From assembly GCA_002633025.1 (NCBI GenBank), contig NMRB01000497.1, positions 124,211-188,210 of the forward strand: a stretch of DNA of 64,000 nt. The letters run 5' to 3'. Each line of letters opens with the position of its first letter. The stretch's first letter is position 1. This DNA is from Notospermus geniculatus (taxonomy: Eukaryota; Nemertea; Pilidiophora; Heteronemertea; Lineidae). Both the position numbers and the translations under genes were made by a program. Below are positions 9,221 to 21,146 of this stretch, one piece after another. Under the pieces are notes generated by a model. The model ran no database searches and was not told the origin of the DNA. It was given only the letters and a program-made list of their open reading frames with translations.

Positions 9221-10322
9221 GACTGCTTGTTGAAGTCACCATCCAACGGGCCGGACTGGACAACGGGAATTTGAAGTGGGCAATATAGGTCAATAGGTGT
9301 GAAAGGGTGTGAAATTCAAACACTTGACATCAAAAGTCATCATAAAGTCATAAAAAATTCATTAATTAAATATTAGTGACAAGAGGAGCTTTGATCTTTG
9401 ATAAACTTTGAATCGCCTCAAGTAGCTTACATACAAAGAATTGCTCGAATCTTAACGATAACGAAGGATAAGCCTCGAAATATTTGTCGGCATCGGCGTG
9501 ACCCACCACGCTCCAGAAACAGACTGAGTGTCTTGAGTGATCGTCGATGACGGGTCAAGATGACATGTGTCCTCTATCGATTGGTTTTGTCTGATAATGA
9601 CGTCACGATTCCAAGCTTTGGGCACCCATCTTGTCCAAACAAGGCATCGACTGCGTCTCTAGATGGGCGTCAGGCCAGATAGACTGGTGAGAATCAGATG
9701 TCGGGCACCTGGCTGACGACAAGTCACGAAAAACATGTACTCTGCAAATATTGAAATTTAATTTAGGCCTACTATGGATAGGATAGCCGACTGTCCAATC
9801 CCTGTTAGATAGCATCAGCACTAGGCTTCGGTAGCAAAAAGGTGCTGCTGACAACACCTCACCTCGCCAAGACTAAAAAATAAATGCAATGCTGACGCTC
9901 CTGTAGCCAATCAGAGACTCAGAAATCTGCGTCACCGGGATTGCAACTGCGAATGAACCAATCACATTATCGAGTGTATTTGGCGCTGGGCTGACAAGCT
10001 TAGAAATGAAATTATCCATTAGTTAGACGGCCAACCGCCGGTAAGGTTCCACAAATGAGAGGGTATTGGCATTATTTGTGGTGTGATTTTTGACAAGCAA
10101 AGCCACATGATTATGCTGAATGGCATCTTTGCTGCAGGACTGTGAAGTTTTGAAAACCTATGCGTCTGGATTTGATGACCGGTTGGCCAGGAACAACCAT
10201 CACCTGATTACCGACTAGTTTTCGTGATTTCTGTCGGAGGTTCACAGCAGATCGATGAAAGAGTCCGGCCGTAATTGGCCAACTTGTCTTCAGGGGTTGC
10301 ATATAAAATAGCGATTAAGTCA
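9221..10322 (+). repeat. Large duplication, copy A
   Basis: Starts ACTGCTTGTTGAAGTCACCA and ends AAAATAGCGATTAAGTCAG. It matches 10617-12548 segment by segment, but lacks the two transposons found in copy B. It carries GTAGCCAATCAGAGACTCAG, also found in copy B. A piece at 9624-9707 also matches the minus strand of 37263-37488. No gene seen. Confidence 0.9.
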
Positions 10323-10616
10323 GATCGACTTTGGCATATGTCAAAAATTCTCAAGCTAGAATGTTTTGACCTTGAAATTTTGACCGTAATCATGGCCCTG
10401 GAACTCACGGCCTGGAACATTTCGATTTTACATTTGTTCTTCTGGTACGTTGACACAGGTGAGCACATGGTCCATGGACCATTTCATTTGGAGAAGCAGC
10501 GAAAAACAACGAAGGATATCGCCCTGTGGTGGTGGCGGTGTGGCTGTGGTGGCGACGGTGGAGGGGAAAGCTGTTGAGGGCCTTCATGACCTACTGGCGA
10601 ACGTGGGTAAGGTAGA
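10323..10616. other. Spacer between duplication copies, with a shared palindrome
   Basis: Contains GTGAGCACATGGTCCATGGA followed by CCATTTCAT (about 10461-10490), whose exact inverse complement recurs at about 16585-16617. A GGTGGCGGTG-rich patch lies near 10520-10565. No gene is supported. Confidence 0.6.
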
Positions 10617-10864
10617 CTGCTTGTTAAAGTCACCATCCAACGGGCCGGACTGGACAACGGGAATTTGAAGTGGGCAATATAGGTCAATAGGTGTGAAAAG
10701 GTATGAAATTCAAACACTTGACATCAAAAGTCATCATAAAGTCATAAAAAATTCATTAATTAAATATTAGTGACAAGAGCAGCTTTGATCTTTGATAAAC
10801 TTTGAATCGCCTCAAGTGGCTTACATACAAATAATTGCTTGAATCTCAACGATAACGAAGGGTA

Positions 10865-11316
10865 CACGGTGGACAGAAATATTAGGACAGTGGCCAATTT
10901 GAAATTTGATGTAAGTTTCAGAAGAAGATGAAATGTTTTGGTTTGAATAAAGTCTATAAAACATTTTTGATCATGTTTTAACTTTCATTTCTGCACTTCC
11001 AATGTGGATGACGTACTGGTCAGATATGTTATGTAACACGAGTGTATCATCAGTCATGAATAATTAAAAGTTTTATTCTTAAGAAAAAATGAAGAAAAAC
11101 GAGTATATGCTTGTAAATGCCTTTGATGAACAAGGGCGAGAATTGCCTTTTATTGTCATTAACCTCATTGCATAATTGCCGCTGATATAATTCACTGAAA
11201 TTGTAGCAAGGGGAAAGAAGGACCTTTCCCAAGTTGAGTTCATTACATTCAACAGGCAGAAACTTGCATCAAACTTCAAATTGGCCACTGTCCTAATATT
11301 TCTGCCCACCAGAGTG
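10865..11316. mobile_element. Tc1/mariner-like MITE, 452 bp, TA target
   Basis: The arms share GGACAGAAATATTAGGACAG / CTGTCCTAATATTTCTGCCC and continue into GGCCAATTTGAA / TTCAAATTGGCC. TA lies just outside each end. Copy A has the empty site (AACGAAGGATAAGCC). The TA duplication and the TIR style fit Tc1/mariner; the interior is noncoding. Confidence 0.85.
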
Positions 11317-11713
11317 TAAGTCTGGAAATTTTTGTCGGCATCGGCGTGACCCACCACGCTCTAGAAACAGACTGAGTGTCTTGAGTGGTCGTCAATGACG
11401 GGTCAAGATGACATGTGTCCTCTATCGATTGGTTTTGTCTGACAACGACGTCAGCATGACCCAAACTGTTGGCACCTGTCTGGTGACAAGTCACGAAAAA
11501 CATTAACTCTGCAAATATTGAAATTTAATATTACTGATGATTGGCAACTCGAGGATAGCCGACTCTCCAATCCCTGTTAGACTGCATCAGCACCAGGCTT
11601 CGTCAGCAAAAAGGCGCTGATGACTGCTGACGCTCCCGTAGCCAATCAGAGACTCAGAAATCTGCGTCCCCGGGATTGCTACTGCTAATGAACCAATCAC
11701 ATTGAGTGCATAG

Positions 11714-12200
11714 TAGACTGAGTCACTCAGTCCCTTTCACGCATGCGCGAACTGCGCAGCATTACAGAGACTGAGACCAACCTCAACAATTTTTGTTACG
11801 CGAATACCGAAAATCTGGTACCGATGCTGATTGGTCGATTTTGAATCCAGCTGTTTACAGCCATGCTGATTGGTCATTGGGATCAGAAGATTGCAAAATG
11901 GCGGCGCTGTATCTAACGAACTTCAGTTCAGTCAGACAGAAGCAAAGCTTAGCAAGATCGCACCATGGAGGTCTTTCCCCGCATCACTGATGATCTGATC
12001 CTCCATCAGTGACACTAAAGGAGATATACACAGGTCAGTTGTGTCGTCTTTATCGAGAAATTTGCCGAAGATCGATGCCGCCGGGCGGGAATGATCTCGC
12101 CATTGACGGGGCAGTCGTGCGCAAAGCAGCATCACAAAAGCTTTAGACGTTGTGGCCAGACCCTCGGTCTCGCAACCGAGGGTCTGGCTGCGCGAGACTA
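11714..12200. mobile_element. 487-bp DNA element with 9-bp flanking duplication
   Basis: AGTGCATAG occurs immediately before (11705-11713) and after (12201-12209) the insertion. Ends are TAGACTGAG and GCGCGAGACTA, short and imperfectly inverted. The right end contains CAGACCCTCGG and CCGAGGGTCTG as a hairpin. Copy A lacks the insert. An 8-9-bp TSD suggests hAT or a P-like superfamily; no transposase is inside. Confidence 0.8.
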
Positions 12201-12548
12201 AGTGCATAGATGCTGGGCTGCATGACAAGCTTAGAAATGAAAATGTCCGTTGGGAGACGGCCGCAGTATTGGCATTATTGCCGCAGTATTGGCATTATTT
12301 TTGTGGTATGATTTTTGACAAGCAAAGCCACATGATTATGCTGAATGGCATCTTTCCTGCAGGACTGTGAAGTTTTGAAAACCTATGCGTCTGGATTTGA
12401 TGACCGGTTGGCCAGGAACAACCATCACCTGATTACCGACTAGTTTTCGTGATTTATGTCGGAGGTTCACAGCAGATCGATGAAAGAGTCCGGCCGTAAT
12501 TGGCCAACTTGTCTTCAGGGGTTGCATATAAAATAGCGATTAAGTCAG

Positions 12549-15061
12549 TCATATTTTACGATTGACTTCTTCCAACAGCGAAAACCACACTCACCCAAAG
12601 CTAACGACTTTGATCAACGTATCGCAAATCGACACGACATTTACCAAAAATATTATTCCATGCAGGTGGCAAATATTTGTACCATCTTTTCCTCTCCGAC
12701 TTACTGCATGAAATTCGTCAACAAATATTTTTGAAGTCACTTAAAATCACTTCACATGAGAGGATCCGAGTTCAAATGGGCCTGAAAGCGGCTATAAACT
12801 GAGACCCTGTCGCGTGTTTGCGTGCAAATTGGTTGTGTCAACCTTCATAGCGCTTTTACGATCACGCCAGGTGTAAGCTCCGTTGTCGGAATCTATATTT
12901 GAGACTCGGTACAACAGAATGCCAAATTTGGATGCAGGATAAGCAGCATCTGCCAGCTGCGATGATACAGTTGTTTAATTGAAATATAGCAGTCTCCTTG
13001 GACGTGCTAAAAAAGTGCAGGAAAAAGTATGAAAAGGGACGAAATCGTGTCATAATCTTTACATGACGTTACACCAGCTTGTGGAGGCGTATGGTTACAT
13101 TTAGTAAATACAAAAATATTTAGCTGGCTTATCTAAATAGGATTTCTCCGTTCATAAGGTCAGGTGAAATATCATAAAAAGATTTAGCTTAATGGTCAGT
13201 GACCCTCAGAAACAAATTTACAAATTTAATTGTATTCTGTTCTTTGTCGGCGTTGTTAGCCCTCTTTCACGAACAACTGAGCTTATTTACGACAGATATT
13301 TCATAATATCTGCTTATGGTTATCAAAGTTGTATCTGATGTAAGGGAAGAGAATTAAAGGCACAAAGGTACCCTCTTCGGACCCTTTTCCAAGTCTCAAC
13401 ATAGGCCCGATGATCTATGGAACATACATACATGCGTACATCTGACAAATCCGCCTCCCCATTCACCAAAATTAAAATTTAACAGCGACATCCACCCTAA
13501 TCTTATGCAGTAGCCATATTTTTAGAGGCTTTTTTGAGGTTTGACCGGCCTACTACAAAGGATATGGATTCAGCTGGCTAGGCCCTCCTCTTGAGTAGAA
13601 TTGCTAGGAATGAAAAATACTTTAACTCAAAACCAACACAGGATAGCCTGAAGACTAAAGAGGAGTCAATAACCGAAGTACGGTGACTAAGAAAGGACCC
13701 AAGTGGTGATCTCTTCTTGCCCGTTTAGTATATGTAAATTTTGGTACTAACTTTATTTTGCCTCAAACTGTGTTTGAGTTGGTTATGCAGGGTCATCCAG
13801 TTTGGACAGCAGACTGGATGCCAACTGGAACGTTTCGCGCTACAAAACGCCCGTTATAGGGACCGAATACCACGAATCAATGGCTTTATGCGGCGAGATA
13901 AGATGGCCTTGATTGCGCGGCTCATGTCGTACATCATGGTAATGCACATAAGTCAGAAGTTTGGATGACTGCGGCTGTATCATGTTGATGCGATCGAGTC
14001 TAATTTGTCCTTGGGGATCAGTATCTCTGTCGAAAACGTCACAGCAACTTAGGCCTACAGGGTACGCCATAATTAAAGGAGCATGGTATTGGATATCTCC
14101 AAAGCGGCATAACAAAATGTAGAGGTAGCCACCTAGCGGCAGCAAACCGAACTACAAAAATGCATTACAAAATGTACGTAGTAAATCGGGTCAATTCGCC
14201 GACAACGTACATGTAGTTAGTCCCTGGGTTGGAGAGTGGCGCGGTGGCGCCGGCTGTCGAGAAAAAGTGGCAATACCGTGGTACAAGAAACAGACGACAG
14301 GTCATAAAGGAAAACACGCCATTCCTTCCATCTTACGCGAGGATCTGCTATATTTGCGGGAACAGTCTCTCTGTAGGACTATTCTCTCTGTAGGACTATT
14401 TTTCCTGTTACTTCTGTAATCTGCCGTGGACGATCCCTCGGCTCATCAATCTTTGCGAGCGACCTTGCGTTGAAGCACCATGAAAGACTCCATAGCCTGG
14501 TACTTAGGCCTAGTCCCAATCAATGGCAACAGCCTTTGAAACATACACATATTGTATAACATTGTCCCAATCGGTCAGAGAACCAGTCAACTACTTCCTG
14601 CAAAACAAGGACAAAATGTGAACCTCATGAACCGCAGTTTGCAAAACATCATGAAATTGACATTCATGTCAAACCTGTCAACAATTTTCCAACGGACGAC
14701 GATTGAAGTCGCCGAATTAGGAATGCTCAAAGAGGCCTTCATTATAAGAACTATTCAGGTATGATTAACAAGACAGAGTTAATTGCTCTAATTAGTGGGT
14801 TATTTGACCCAGATAGTTGCAATAAATCTTTGGTCTTCGGTGATATTGTCCCATTGTTATGTACCAATGCATATATTGTTCATTACGGAAGTAGGCAAAG
14901 GGGTCCTCATGTAGTACATTTGTTTTTAATGAGCAATTGGCTTATCCGGAAGTCCAGCAATTAACGCTGCAAACTTCCCTTTGCCGCCGGACGTTGCCGA
15001 CCATTTACGGAGGTTGCCGAACATCGAAAGCTCACCGACATGGCGCATGCGCCTTTGGCAT
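12549..15061. other. Unrecognised DNA
   Basis: No gene, RNA or transposon end that I can support. A local duplication of CTCTCTGTAGGACTATT occurs at about 14369-14400. All open frames are short (up to about 100 codons) and carry no recognisable motif. Confidence 0.4.
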
Positions 15062-15219
15062 AATAGGAGCAGTCAGCCGCGCGTATGCCAAAAGATGGCA
15101 GCAAAGTTCTAGCGGAAAATCCACGTGATTGATACTCGATCAAGAATGAATGGGTCCGTTATATCCATTGAATTGGGCCGTAGTGACACCTGTTGGCCAA
15201 CTCACTGACAGCTCCTATT
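15062..15219. mobile_element. MITE family G, copy 1
   Basis: Ends AATAGGAGCAGTCAG and CTGACAGCTCCTATT. The body includes GATGGCAGCAAAGTTCTAGC, AAGAATGAATGGGTCCG and GGGCCGTAGTGACACCTGTT. Inverse-complement relatives are at 53575-53762 and 55235-55563. Confidence 0.8.
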
Positions 15220-15659
15220 GCACTGCAACTGGACGCAGACAACGGCAGATGATGATTTTGACCGACAGAGGTCATGTGACCCTCCATTTGCCCCTCGTGC
15301 CGAAGATGGCCCATTACCACGATTGATGGATAATGATGAAAAATTTGGAGAAAATCAGTCGCGATATTTTGGCTAATGCCTTAATGGCCAATCATAGGGC
15401 TCCAGTCAAGGCCACGGTCATTTTCAAGGTCACGCCCGAGTCATCAGTGCTCTTTGGTGCAGCTTATTACGGCTGTTTCCAGCAACTACTGTCATTTGAA
15501 ATGATTGTCATTGGGACAACTGATTTCGTTATAAAAGCTCTTGTGCCACATCCGATTTGTGGTAAACATCGATTTCAACGTGATGTAGGAGGAAACCTGC
15601 TGAGCCACGGAGAGTACAGGGATCACCTCTCTGCTACCTGAAGAATGTGGCTCGACCAG
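15220..15659. other. Unrecognised spacer with a 102-codon open frame
   Basis: A forward open frame at 15333-15641 has no recognisable domain. I do not call it a gene. Nothing else is supported here. Confidence 0.35.
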
Positions 15660-15836
15660 AGCCCGGTTGCACCAAATGTCGTAGGTGCTGTCTTCAAGTT
15701 AAGAACAAATGGGTTGCACCATCGATGTCTTAGGACATCGTCATAACTTTCCTGCCTATGCACTCACGACATGTCTTAGGGGTTGTCCCAAATTCCATAT
15801 CTTCGCGATAAGAACTTAAGTTTGGTACAACTGGGC
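15660..15836. mobile_element. Small TIR element (GCCCGGTTGCACCAAA ends)
   Basis: Left end GCCCGGTTGCACCAAA and right end TTTGGTACAACTGGGC are inverted with two mismatches. No clear target duplication is visible. The interior is noncoding. Confidence 0.65.
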
Positions 15837-15837
15837 C

Positions 15838-15905
15838 CATGAATCGAACCATCGGTTTCTGGCAGGTATCTCATTTCCACCGCACTACTCCCGCTCTGAC
15901 GGGAG
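15838..15905 (-). other. tRNA-like Pol III boxes, minus strand
   Basis: On the minus strand TAGTGCGGTGG (one mismatch to the A-box consensus) precedes GGTTCGATTC (B box) by a tRNA-like spacing. The adjacent MITE begins right at its 3' end. Probably a SINE head fragment. Confidence 0.4.
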
Positions 15906-15943
15906 CCCAGTCCTCCTCGTTATGTGAACTGTATGTGCCATCA

Positions 15944-16126
15944 ACGTCACGATTTTCGAAGATCTGTCTCAGACAGGACACGATGCTCCCGATCGAACAT
16001 CACCGAGGACTGAGAGTACATGCCCGAGGACTTGTAGGTCCGGGGCCTAGGTCCGACAGGTGCAGGTCTATATGATGATTTGAAATATGCTCTTTGAAAG
16101 AGAGAAGGCGGCTCAAATAAGGAATG
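15944..16126 (-). repeat. Dispersed repeat shared with 59.1 kb
   Basis: Its inverse complement matches 59110-59296. It includes a run of more than 40 identical bases around CTACAAGTCCTCGGGCATGT and CTCAGTCCTCGGTGATGTTC. A 7-base indel next to TAGGCCCCGGACC breaks any shared reading frame, so it is a noncoding repeat. Confidence 0.85.
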
Positions 16127-16671
16127 CCCACAAGCTTACAGATCAAGAAATGACTTATAGATCATCTTGTCCTCCCGATAAGCATGTAACTAGAATATCA
16201 AATTTCTGTCCAAGGCGCCTTCAAAACAATATTTGATCTGTTTCCAATCAGATTCCTAATCATTATGCTTGTTTATCTGCCTCGTTCTGTTGATATTTTG
16301 TCGTCTGCAAGGCTGACTGATGTCAATCAATCCAGGCAAATATCCCGCGATAGATATATATTGATTGACTATTGTACTATCGAGGATAAGACGTGATTTT
16401 CGATAATTTAGCGATGGAAAATGAAATTGATACCTTCCTTTTCCGATTGTGTTGGCATAGCGGCGTCATTGGAGTTGAGAATTAAGGATAAGGGTCAGGG
16501 GCAGCCATGTCCCCTTTTTTACCATTCCATCGCAGGAAGGAAGAGTAGAGAATGCGTCCCTTTGTAATACATATTTGCTGTAGATAAATGAAATGGTCCA
16601 TGGACCATGTGCTCACTGGGTTGGACATAATAGTCTAATGACAGAGGGAGGTACATATCAGTTATGAGCAA
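16127..16671. other. Unrecognised spacer with palindromic word
   Basis: The only structure I see is ATGAAATGGTCCATGGACCA followed by TGTGCTCAC (about 16588-16616), the inverse complement of 10461-10490. Confidence 0.5.
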
Positions 16672-16947
16672 TCTGGGTCAAGTCATTCCCAAAAAAGACT
16701 TTGATGATTTTTGGGTTATGCCACCTGGCGGCCATATTAGATGTCCGATCGGGCTGCAACTTCACATGTACATAAAGGTCATCTGCAGGGGACCACATAG
16801 TACATTGGAGCACTTTGGGTCAAGTCGTTCCTGAGTTACAGCACTTTGATGATTTTCGAGTTACGCCACCTGGCGGCCATATTGGATGTCCGATCGGGCC
16901 GAAACTTCACATGGACATAAAGGTCATCTGCAGGGGGCCACATAGCA
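16672..16947. repeat. Tandem duplication, about 142-145 bp, two copies
   Basis: Two units run from TGGGTCAAGTC (16674 and 16816) through CCACCTGGCGGCCATATT to AGGTCATCTGCAGGGG and CCACATAG. Divergence is around 10 percent by eye. The second unit ends at the N at 16948. Confidence 0.9.
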
Positions 16948-16948
16948 N
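16948..16948. other. Single-N scaffold join
   Basis: It sits exactly between two different tandem duplications, so the local structure is not reliable. Confidence 0.9.
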
Positions 16949-16951
16949 CAG

Positions 16952-17100
16952 CTTCTACTTGCCCATGTGCTCGACCTTTCTGGCTTTCCGAACCTCTTCG
17001 TCATTGTCATCTTTCCCCGCCTTCATCTTCTACTTGTCCATGTGTTCGACCTTTCCAGCTATCCGGACCTCTTCGTCATTGTCATCTTTCCTCCCGAGTG
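16952..17100. repeat. 75-bp tandem duplication
   Basis: Two units starting CTTCTACTTG (16952 and 17027), each containing CTCTTCGTCATTGTCATCTT. Pyrimidine-rich and noncoding. Confidence 0.85.
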
Positions 17101-19085
17101 TTGGGTACAGAAATAACCATCACGAATGGAACAGAATTCTTGAGAACTCAACGCTATGAGCAGACTAAAAAAATCGTGACGAACTAAGGATGTTCACCCA
17201 TTCGTCTTACAAAAAAAGTTGTGCATTACTGAGAAATTTCCGCCAATTCTGCGGTTTCTGTTTCAACCGAGACAGCTGAAGATAGACAAATTAACTTCTC
17301 AAGTTGAAAACAAACCGATTTTCGGTTTCCAACAGGTGAGCGGAAGGTGCATTGTTGCGTGAAGAATGATAACTTTAATTAACTGATCTGCAACTGTCAG
17401 GAAAGCGTTCTTGATAGTTAAACGTCTAGTCCTCTCGTATACGCTTTTAGTTAACCCTAGTTCATATGACCCAGGTGCAGTTCGACAAGAAGATAGCGAA
17501 CGTGTGTGTATCAACCTCTTCAACATTTCCTCACTCGAGATCGATACCACTTTGCGAAGAGAGCGAACTTCGTTCCGCCTCATATTCCCTGTTTTTTTAA
17601 AACTCATGTTGTTGCCGTCATCGATATGTAAACTTTGAGAAAAGGTTTGTAGATACCGCAGGGCTGCGCCGTACCTATTAACAGAAGTTGATGCACATGT
17701 AAGATCCACCTCGAACGTATTCCTGAGCGACACCATCATCATCTACATTGTACCTCAACAACGGAACTCGGAACAAAACCTGTCAATCGTGACTTGAAGC
17801 TTTCCGTCAATACGGGAAGTTGGCCGCCATGTTTGGCACTGAGTTGCTGGGTTCTCGTAAACATGTCAGTGTGACGAGTGAGTGGTTTCTAGCCAAGAAT
17901 AAGAAACAACTCAACAGAAAATGGAATTCCTCCACCCAGATGTTTGGTTTTCTTGACTGTTTGGCAGACGGGAAGAAAAGTGCACGTTGTTTTTGTTTAC
18001 ATATCTCAGTTTAACCCGTGGTGGCTGCTTTAGTTGTCAATAATGCTAACAATACGCCGCCAACGCTACAGCCAATCAGAGGGCTCAAACCACAACGAAC
18101 TGTCGTCTGCCGAAAGTTTTGAAAAGAAACTTGGATTTTGATCCCCTGCTTCTGCCAGAACGTTTTTTCTTGGTCTGCGGGAACGAGCCCACGTGAGACG
18201 TGTTATTATCAGTTCGTTTTACCTCCTTTCCTATACCTTTTATCTAGTTTCCTTCTCGACTTCGACGCCAGACACGCCTGAGACCCAAATCCACAGATGG
18301 AAGTTCCTCGAATTCCACTTCAAAAGAAAACCTAGCGCTCATTTTCGAAACCAAACCTCTGTAGTTTTCGTCACTCTGTCATCATCAACCAGAAGGTTAC
18401 AGATCGTCTGCTAAAAAGAAGACTAATGTTTTTTTTGACAACACACCTCACCTTGCTCGCTTTCCTTCCATTAATCAGGCGAGCCTTCAACCTAAGATAC
18501 CATACGAACTGTTTTGTCAGCAACCTGTTCTTTGATCCACATGTTTTGTGCCCATTTGCATAACTTATATGCATGTATACATAAGCACAGGGCATTGGCA
18601 TGTTTAAACAGCCGCATTTTCCTGATATCTATAGCTGTTGATGTATACATGATGTCATATACAATGTACATGCCAGTGGGGTTGAGAACGCCAACCGCGA
18701 CTTCTCTTCAGCAGCAGATAAACTTTATATACTCTAGACTCGCTTTTGTGTTGTCAGTGTGTAAACACAGCTGGTACCGCCCCCAGCATAATAACTTGCC
18801 ACAGTCTCTGCCACGATTGAACCGCGAAGTAGTCGAATCAGTTTGGAGTGACAGCTTTCCGAGCCTCCCATACGCTTCACCAAGCCATTGGCTGCGATCT
18901 CAAGGGCGGAGTGGGCCTATAGTTGGGGCATGGCTCTGCATATTTATTAGTGACCTTTAAAGAGCGAGTTTAGAGTATGTGCCGAAGACTGCACAAACTT
19001 GCCTCAGTTGGTTCGACCCCTCACCTATAGGACAGGATGCTTGGGAAGCCTAGGGTCGGCCATTAATCATCTTAACCACGGATGT
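17101..19085. other. Unrecognised DNA
   Basis: A 147-codon minus-strand open frame (17299-17742) and a 148-codon plus-strand frame (18514-18960) lack recognisable domains. I see no repeats beyond single words such as AGCCAATCAGAGG near 18070. Confidence 0.4.
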
Positions 19086-19086
19086 C

Positions 19087-19554
19087 AGTGGTTGTCTGCC
19101 TCGTGTTTTGGCAGCAAATTGTTCCGACTTTCCCCTGTTTTACAACTATTCGCATAGCTCATCCTTGTTTGCTCTTAGATACTCGAGCACGGTGCATGCT
19201 TCTTCCCGAGCTTAGGTCGGACAGGGTCTTCAATCAGAAAGTCAAGATACAAGAGTACGGATGCACGCAATAAGCTATGGAGAGGCTGGCTGAACACCCG
19301 CCATTCAAGAGTAAATCGACTAATCAGAGTGCTTGTGACATACGCGTCATGATCATGTGACCGGAAAAGAAACGACGGAGCCATTTTTGAGCGTCAATAC
19401 AACGAAGTTCACACTGCACAGAAAAGACAGTATGGGCCCATCTCGCTAGCCCAGAAGTATGGCGTTCCGTGTTTTCGGTTTGCTCCACTTGTACCTCTGG
19501 CTTCATATGCCCTCAAGAACAAACCGGTTTACACCTTAAAAATCATAATTTTTC
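19087..19554 (+). repeat. Direct repeat, left copy, cut by gap
   Basis: Runs from TTGTCTGCCTCGTGTTTTGG to AAAATCATAATTTTTC, where Ns begin. Nearly identical to 21147-21613. No coding content. Confidence 0.93.
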
Positions 19555-20229
19555 NNNNNNNNNNNNNNNNNNNNNNNNNNNNNNNNNNNNNNNNNNNNNN
19601 NNNNNNNNNNNNNNNNNNNNNNNNNNNNNNNNNNNNNNNNNNNNNNNNNNNNNNNNNNNNNNNNNNNNNNNNNNNNNNNNNNNNNNNNNNNNNNNNNNNN
19701 NNNNNNNNNNNNNNNNNNNNNNNNNNNNNNNNNNNNNNNNNNNNNNNNNNNNNNNNNNNNNNNNNNNNNNNNNNNNNNNNNNNNNNNNNNNNNNNNNNNN
19801 NNNNNNNNNNNNNNNNNNNNNNNNNNNNNNNNNNNNNNNNNNNNNNNNNNNNNNNNNNNNNNNNNNNNNNNNNNNNNNNNNNNNNNNNNNNNNNNNNNNN
19901 NNNNNNNNNNNNNNNNNNNNNNNNNNNNNNNNNNNNNNNNNNNNNNNNNNNNNNNNNNNNNNNNNNNNNNNNNNNNNNNNNNNNNNNNNNNNNNNNNNNN
20001 NNNNNNNNNNNNNNNNNNNNNNNNNNNNNNNNNNNNNNNNNNNNNNNNNNNNNNNNNNNNNNNNNNNNNNNNNNNNNNNNNNNNNNNNNNNNNNNNNNNN
20101 NNNNNNNNNNNNNNNNNNNNNNNNNNNNNNNNNNNNNNNNNNNNNNNNNNNNNNNNNNNNNNNNNNNNNNNNNNNNNNNNNNNNNNNNNNNNNNNNNNNN
20201 NNNNNNNNNNNNNNNNNNNNNNNNNNNNN
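19555..20229. other. Assembly gap, 675 N
   Basis: Run of N. Open frames spanning it are artefacts. Confidence 0.99.
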
Positions 20230-21135
20230 CTCAGTTACTTATTCATCCCTCAGTTACTTATTCATCCCTCATGTACTTATTCATTTCATGCAGTCTTTGT
20301 GAATAAGGAAATGAATTGGTAACTGAGCGGTGAATAAGTAACTGAGCAGTGAATAAGTAACTGAGAGGTGAATAAGTAACTGAGAGGTGATTAAGTAACT
20401 GAGGAACTAGGAACTGGGAACTGGTAACTGGTTACTTATTCGGAATAAGTAACTAGGAACTAGGAACTGGGAACTGGGAACTTATTCGGAATAAGTAACT
20501 AGGAACTGGGAACTGGTTACCAGTTACTTATTCGGAATAAGTAACTGGGAACTGGTAACTGGTAACTGGTTACTTATTCGGAATAAGGAACTGGGAACTG
20601 GTTACTTATTCGGAATAAGTAACTAGGAACTAGGAACTAGGAACTGGTAACTGGTTACTTATTCGGAATTAGGAACTGGTAACTGGTAACTGTATGAGCT
20701 TCTGGAATACATAAATGAATAAGGAACTGTGTGTCGAATAAGTAAATGACCCCTTATGGATGCTTGTTGAATAAGTAAATGAATAAGTAACTGTATGTCG
20801 AATAAGTAAATGAATAAGGAACTGTATGTCGAATAAGTAAATGACCCCTATGGATGCTTGTTGAATAAGTAAATGAATAAGTAACTGCATGTCGAATAAG
20901 TAAATGAATAAGGAACTGTATGTCGAATAAGTAAATGAATAAGGAACTGTGTGGCGAATAAGGAAATGACCCTTATATGGATGCTTGTCGAAAAAGTAAA
21001 TGAATAAGGAACTGTATGTCGAATAAGTAAATGGAATATCATCATATATTTGAATAAGGAAAAAGGAACTGGGAATAAGTAACTAACTTCACATTTGAAT
21101 AAGGAAAAAGGAAACAGGAAAAAGTAACTAACTTC
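20230..21135. repeat. Hairpin-forming satellite of GAATAAGTAACT words
   Basis: The left part (20230-20690) mixes AACTGGGAACTGGTAACTGG with the 23-bp near-palindrome GTTACTTATTC-G-GAATAAGTAAC, repeated several times. The right part (about 20700-21040) repeats GAATAAGTAAATGAATAAGG and AACTGTATGTC, with CCCCTTATGGATGCTTGTTG inserts. Stops are rare on the minus strand, giving spurious open frames. Confidence 0.93.
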
Positions 21136-21146
21136 ACGAACCCTTG

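Larger units (their letters stand above)
10617..12548 (+). repeat. Large duplication, copy B, with two insertions
   Basis: Same order as copy A. It is expanded by a TA-flanked element at 10865-11316 and by a second element at 11714-12200. The remaining differences are point changes and short indels. Confidence 0.9.

Noticed and set aside
17299-17742. 147-codon minus-strand ORF
   Set aside because: No recognisable domain, length near chance, no supporting signals.
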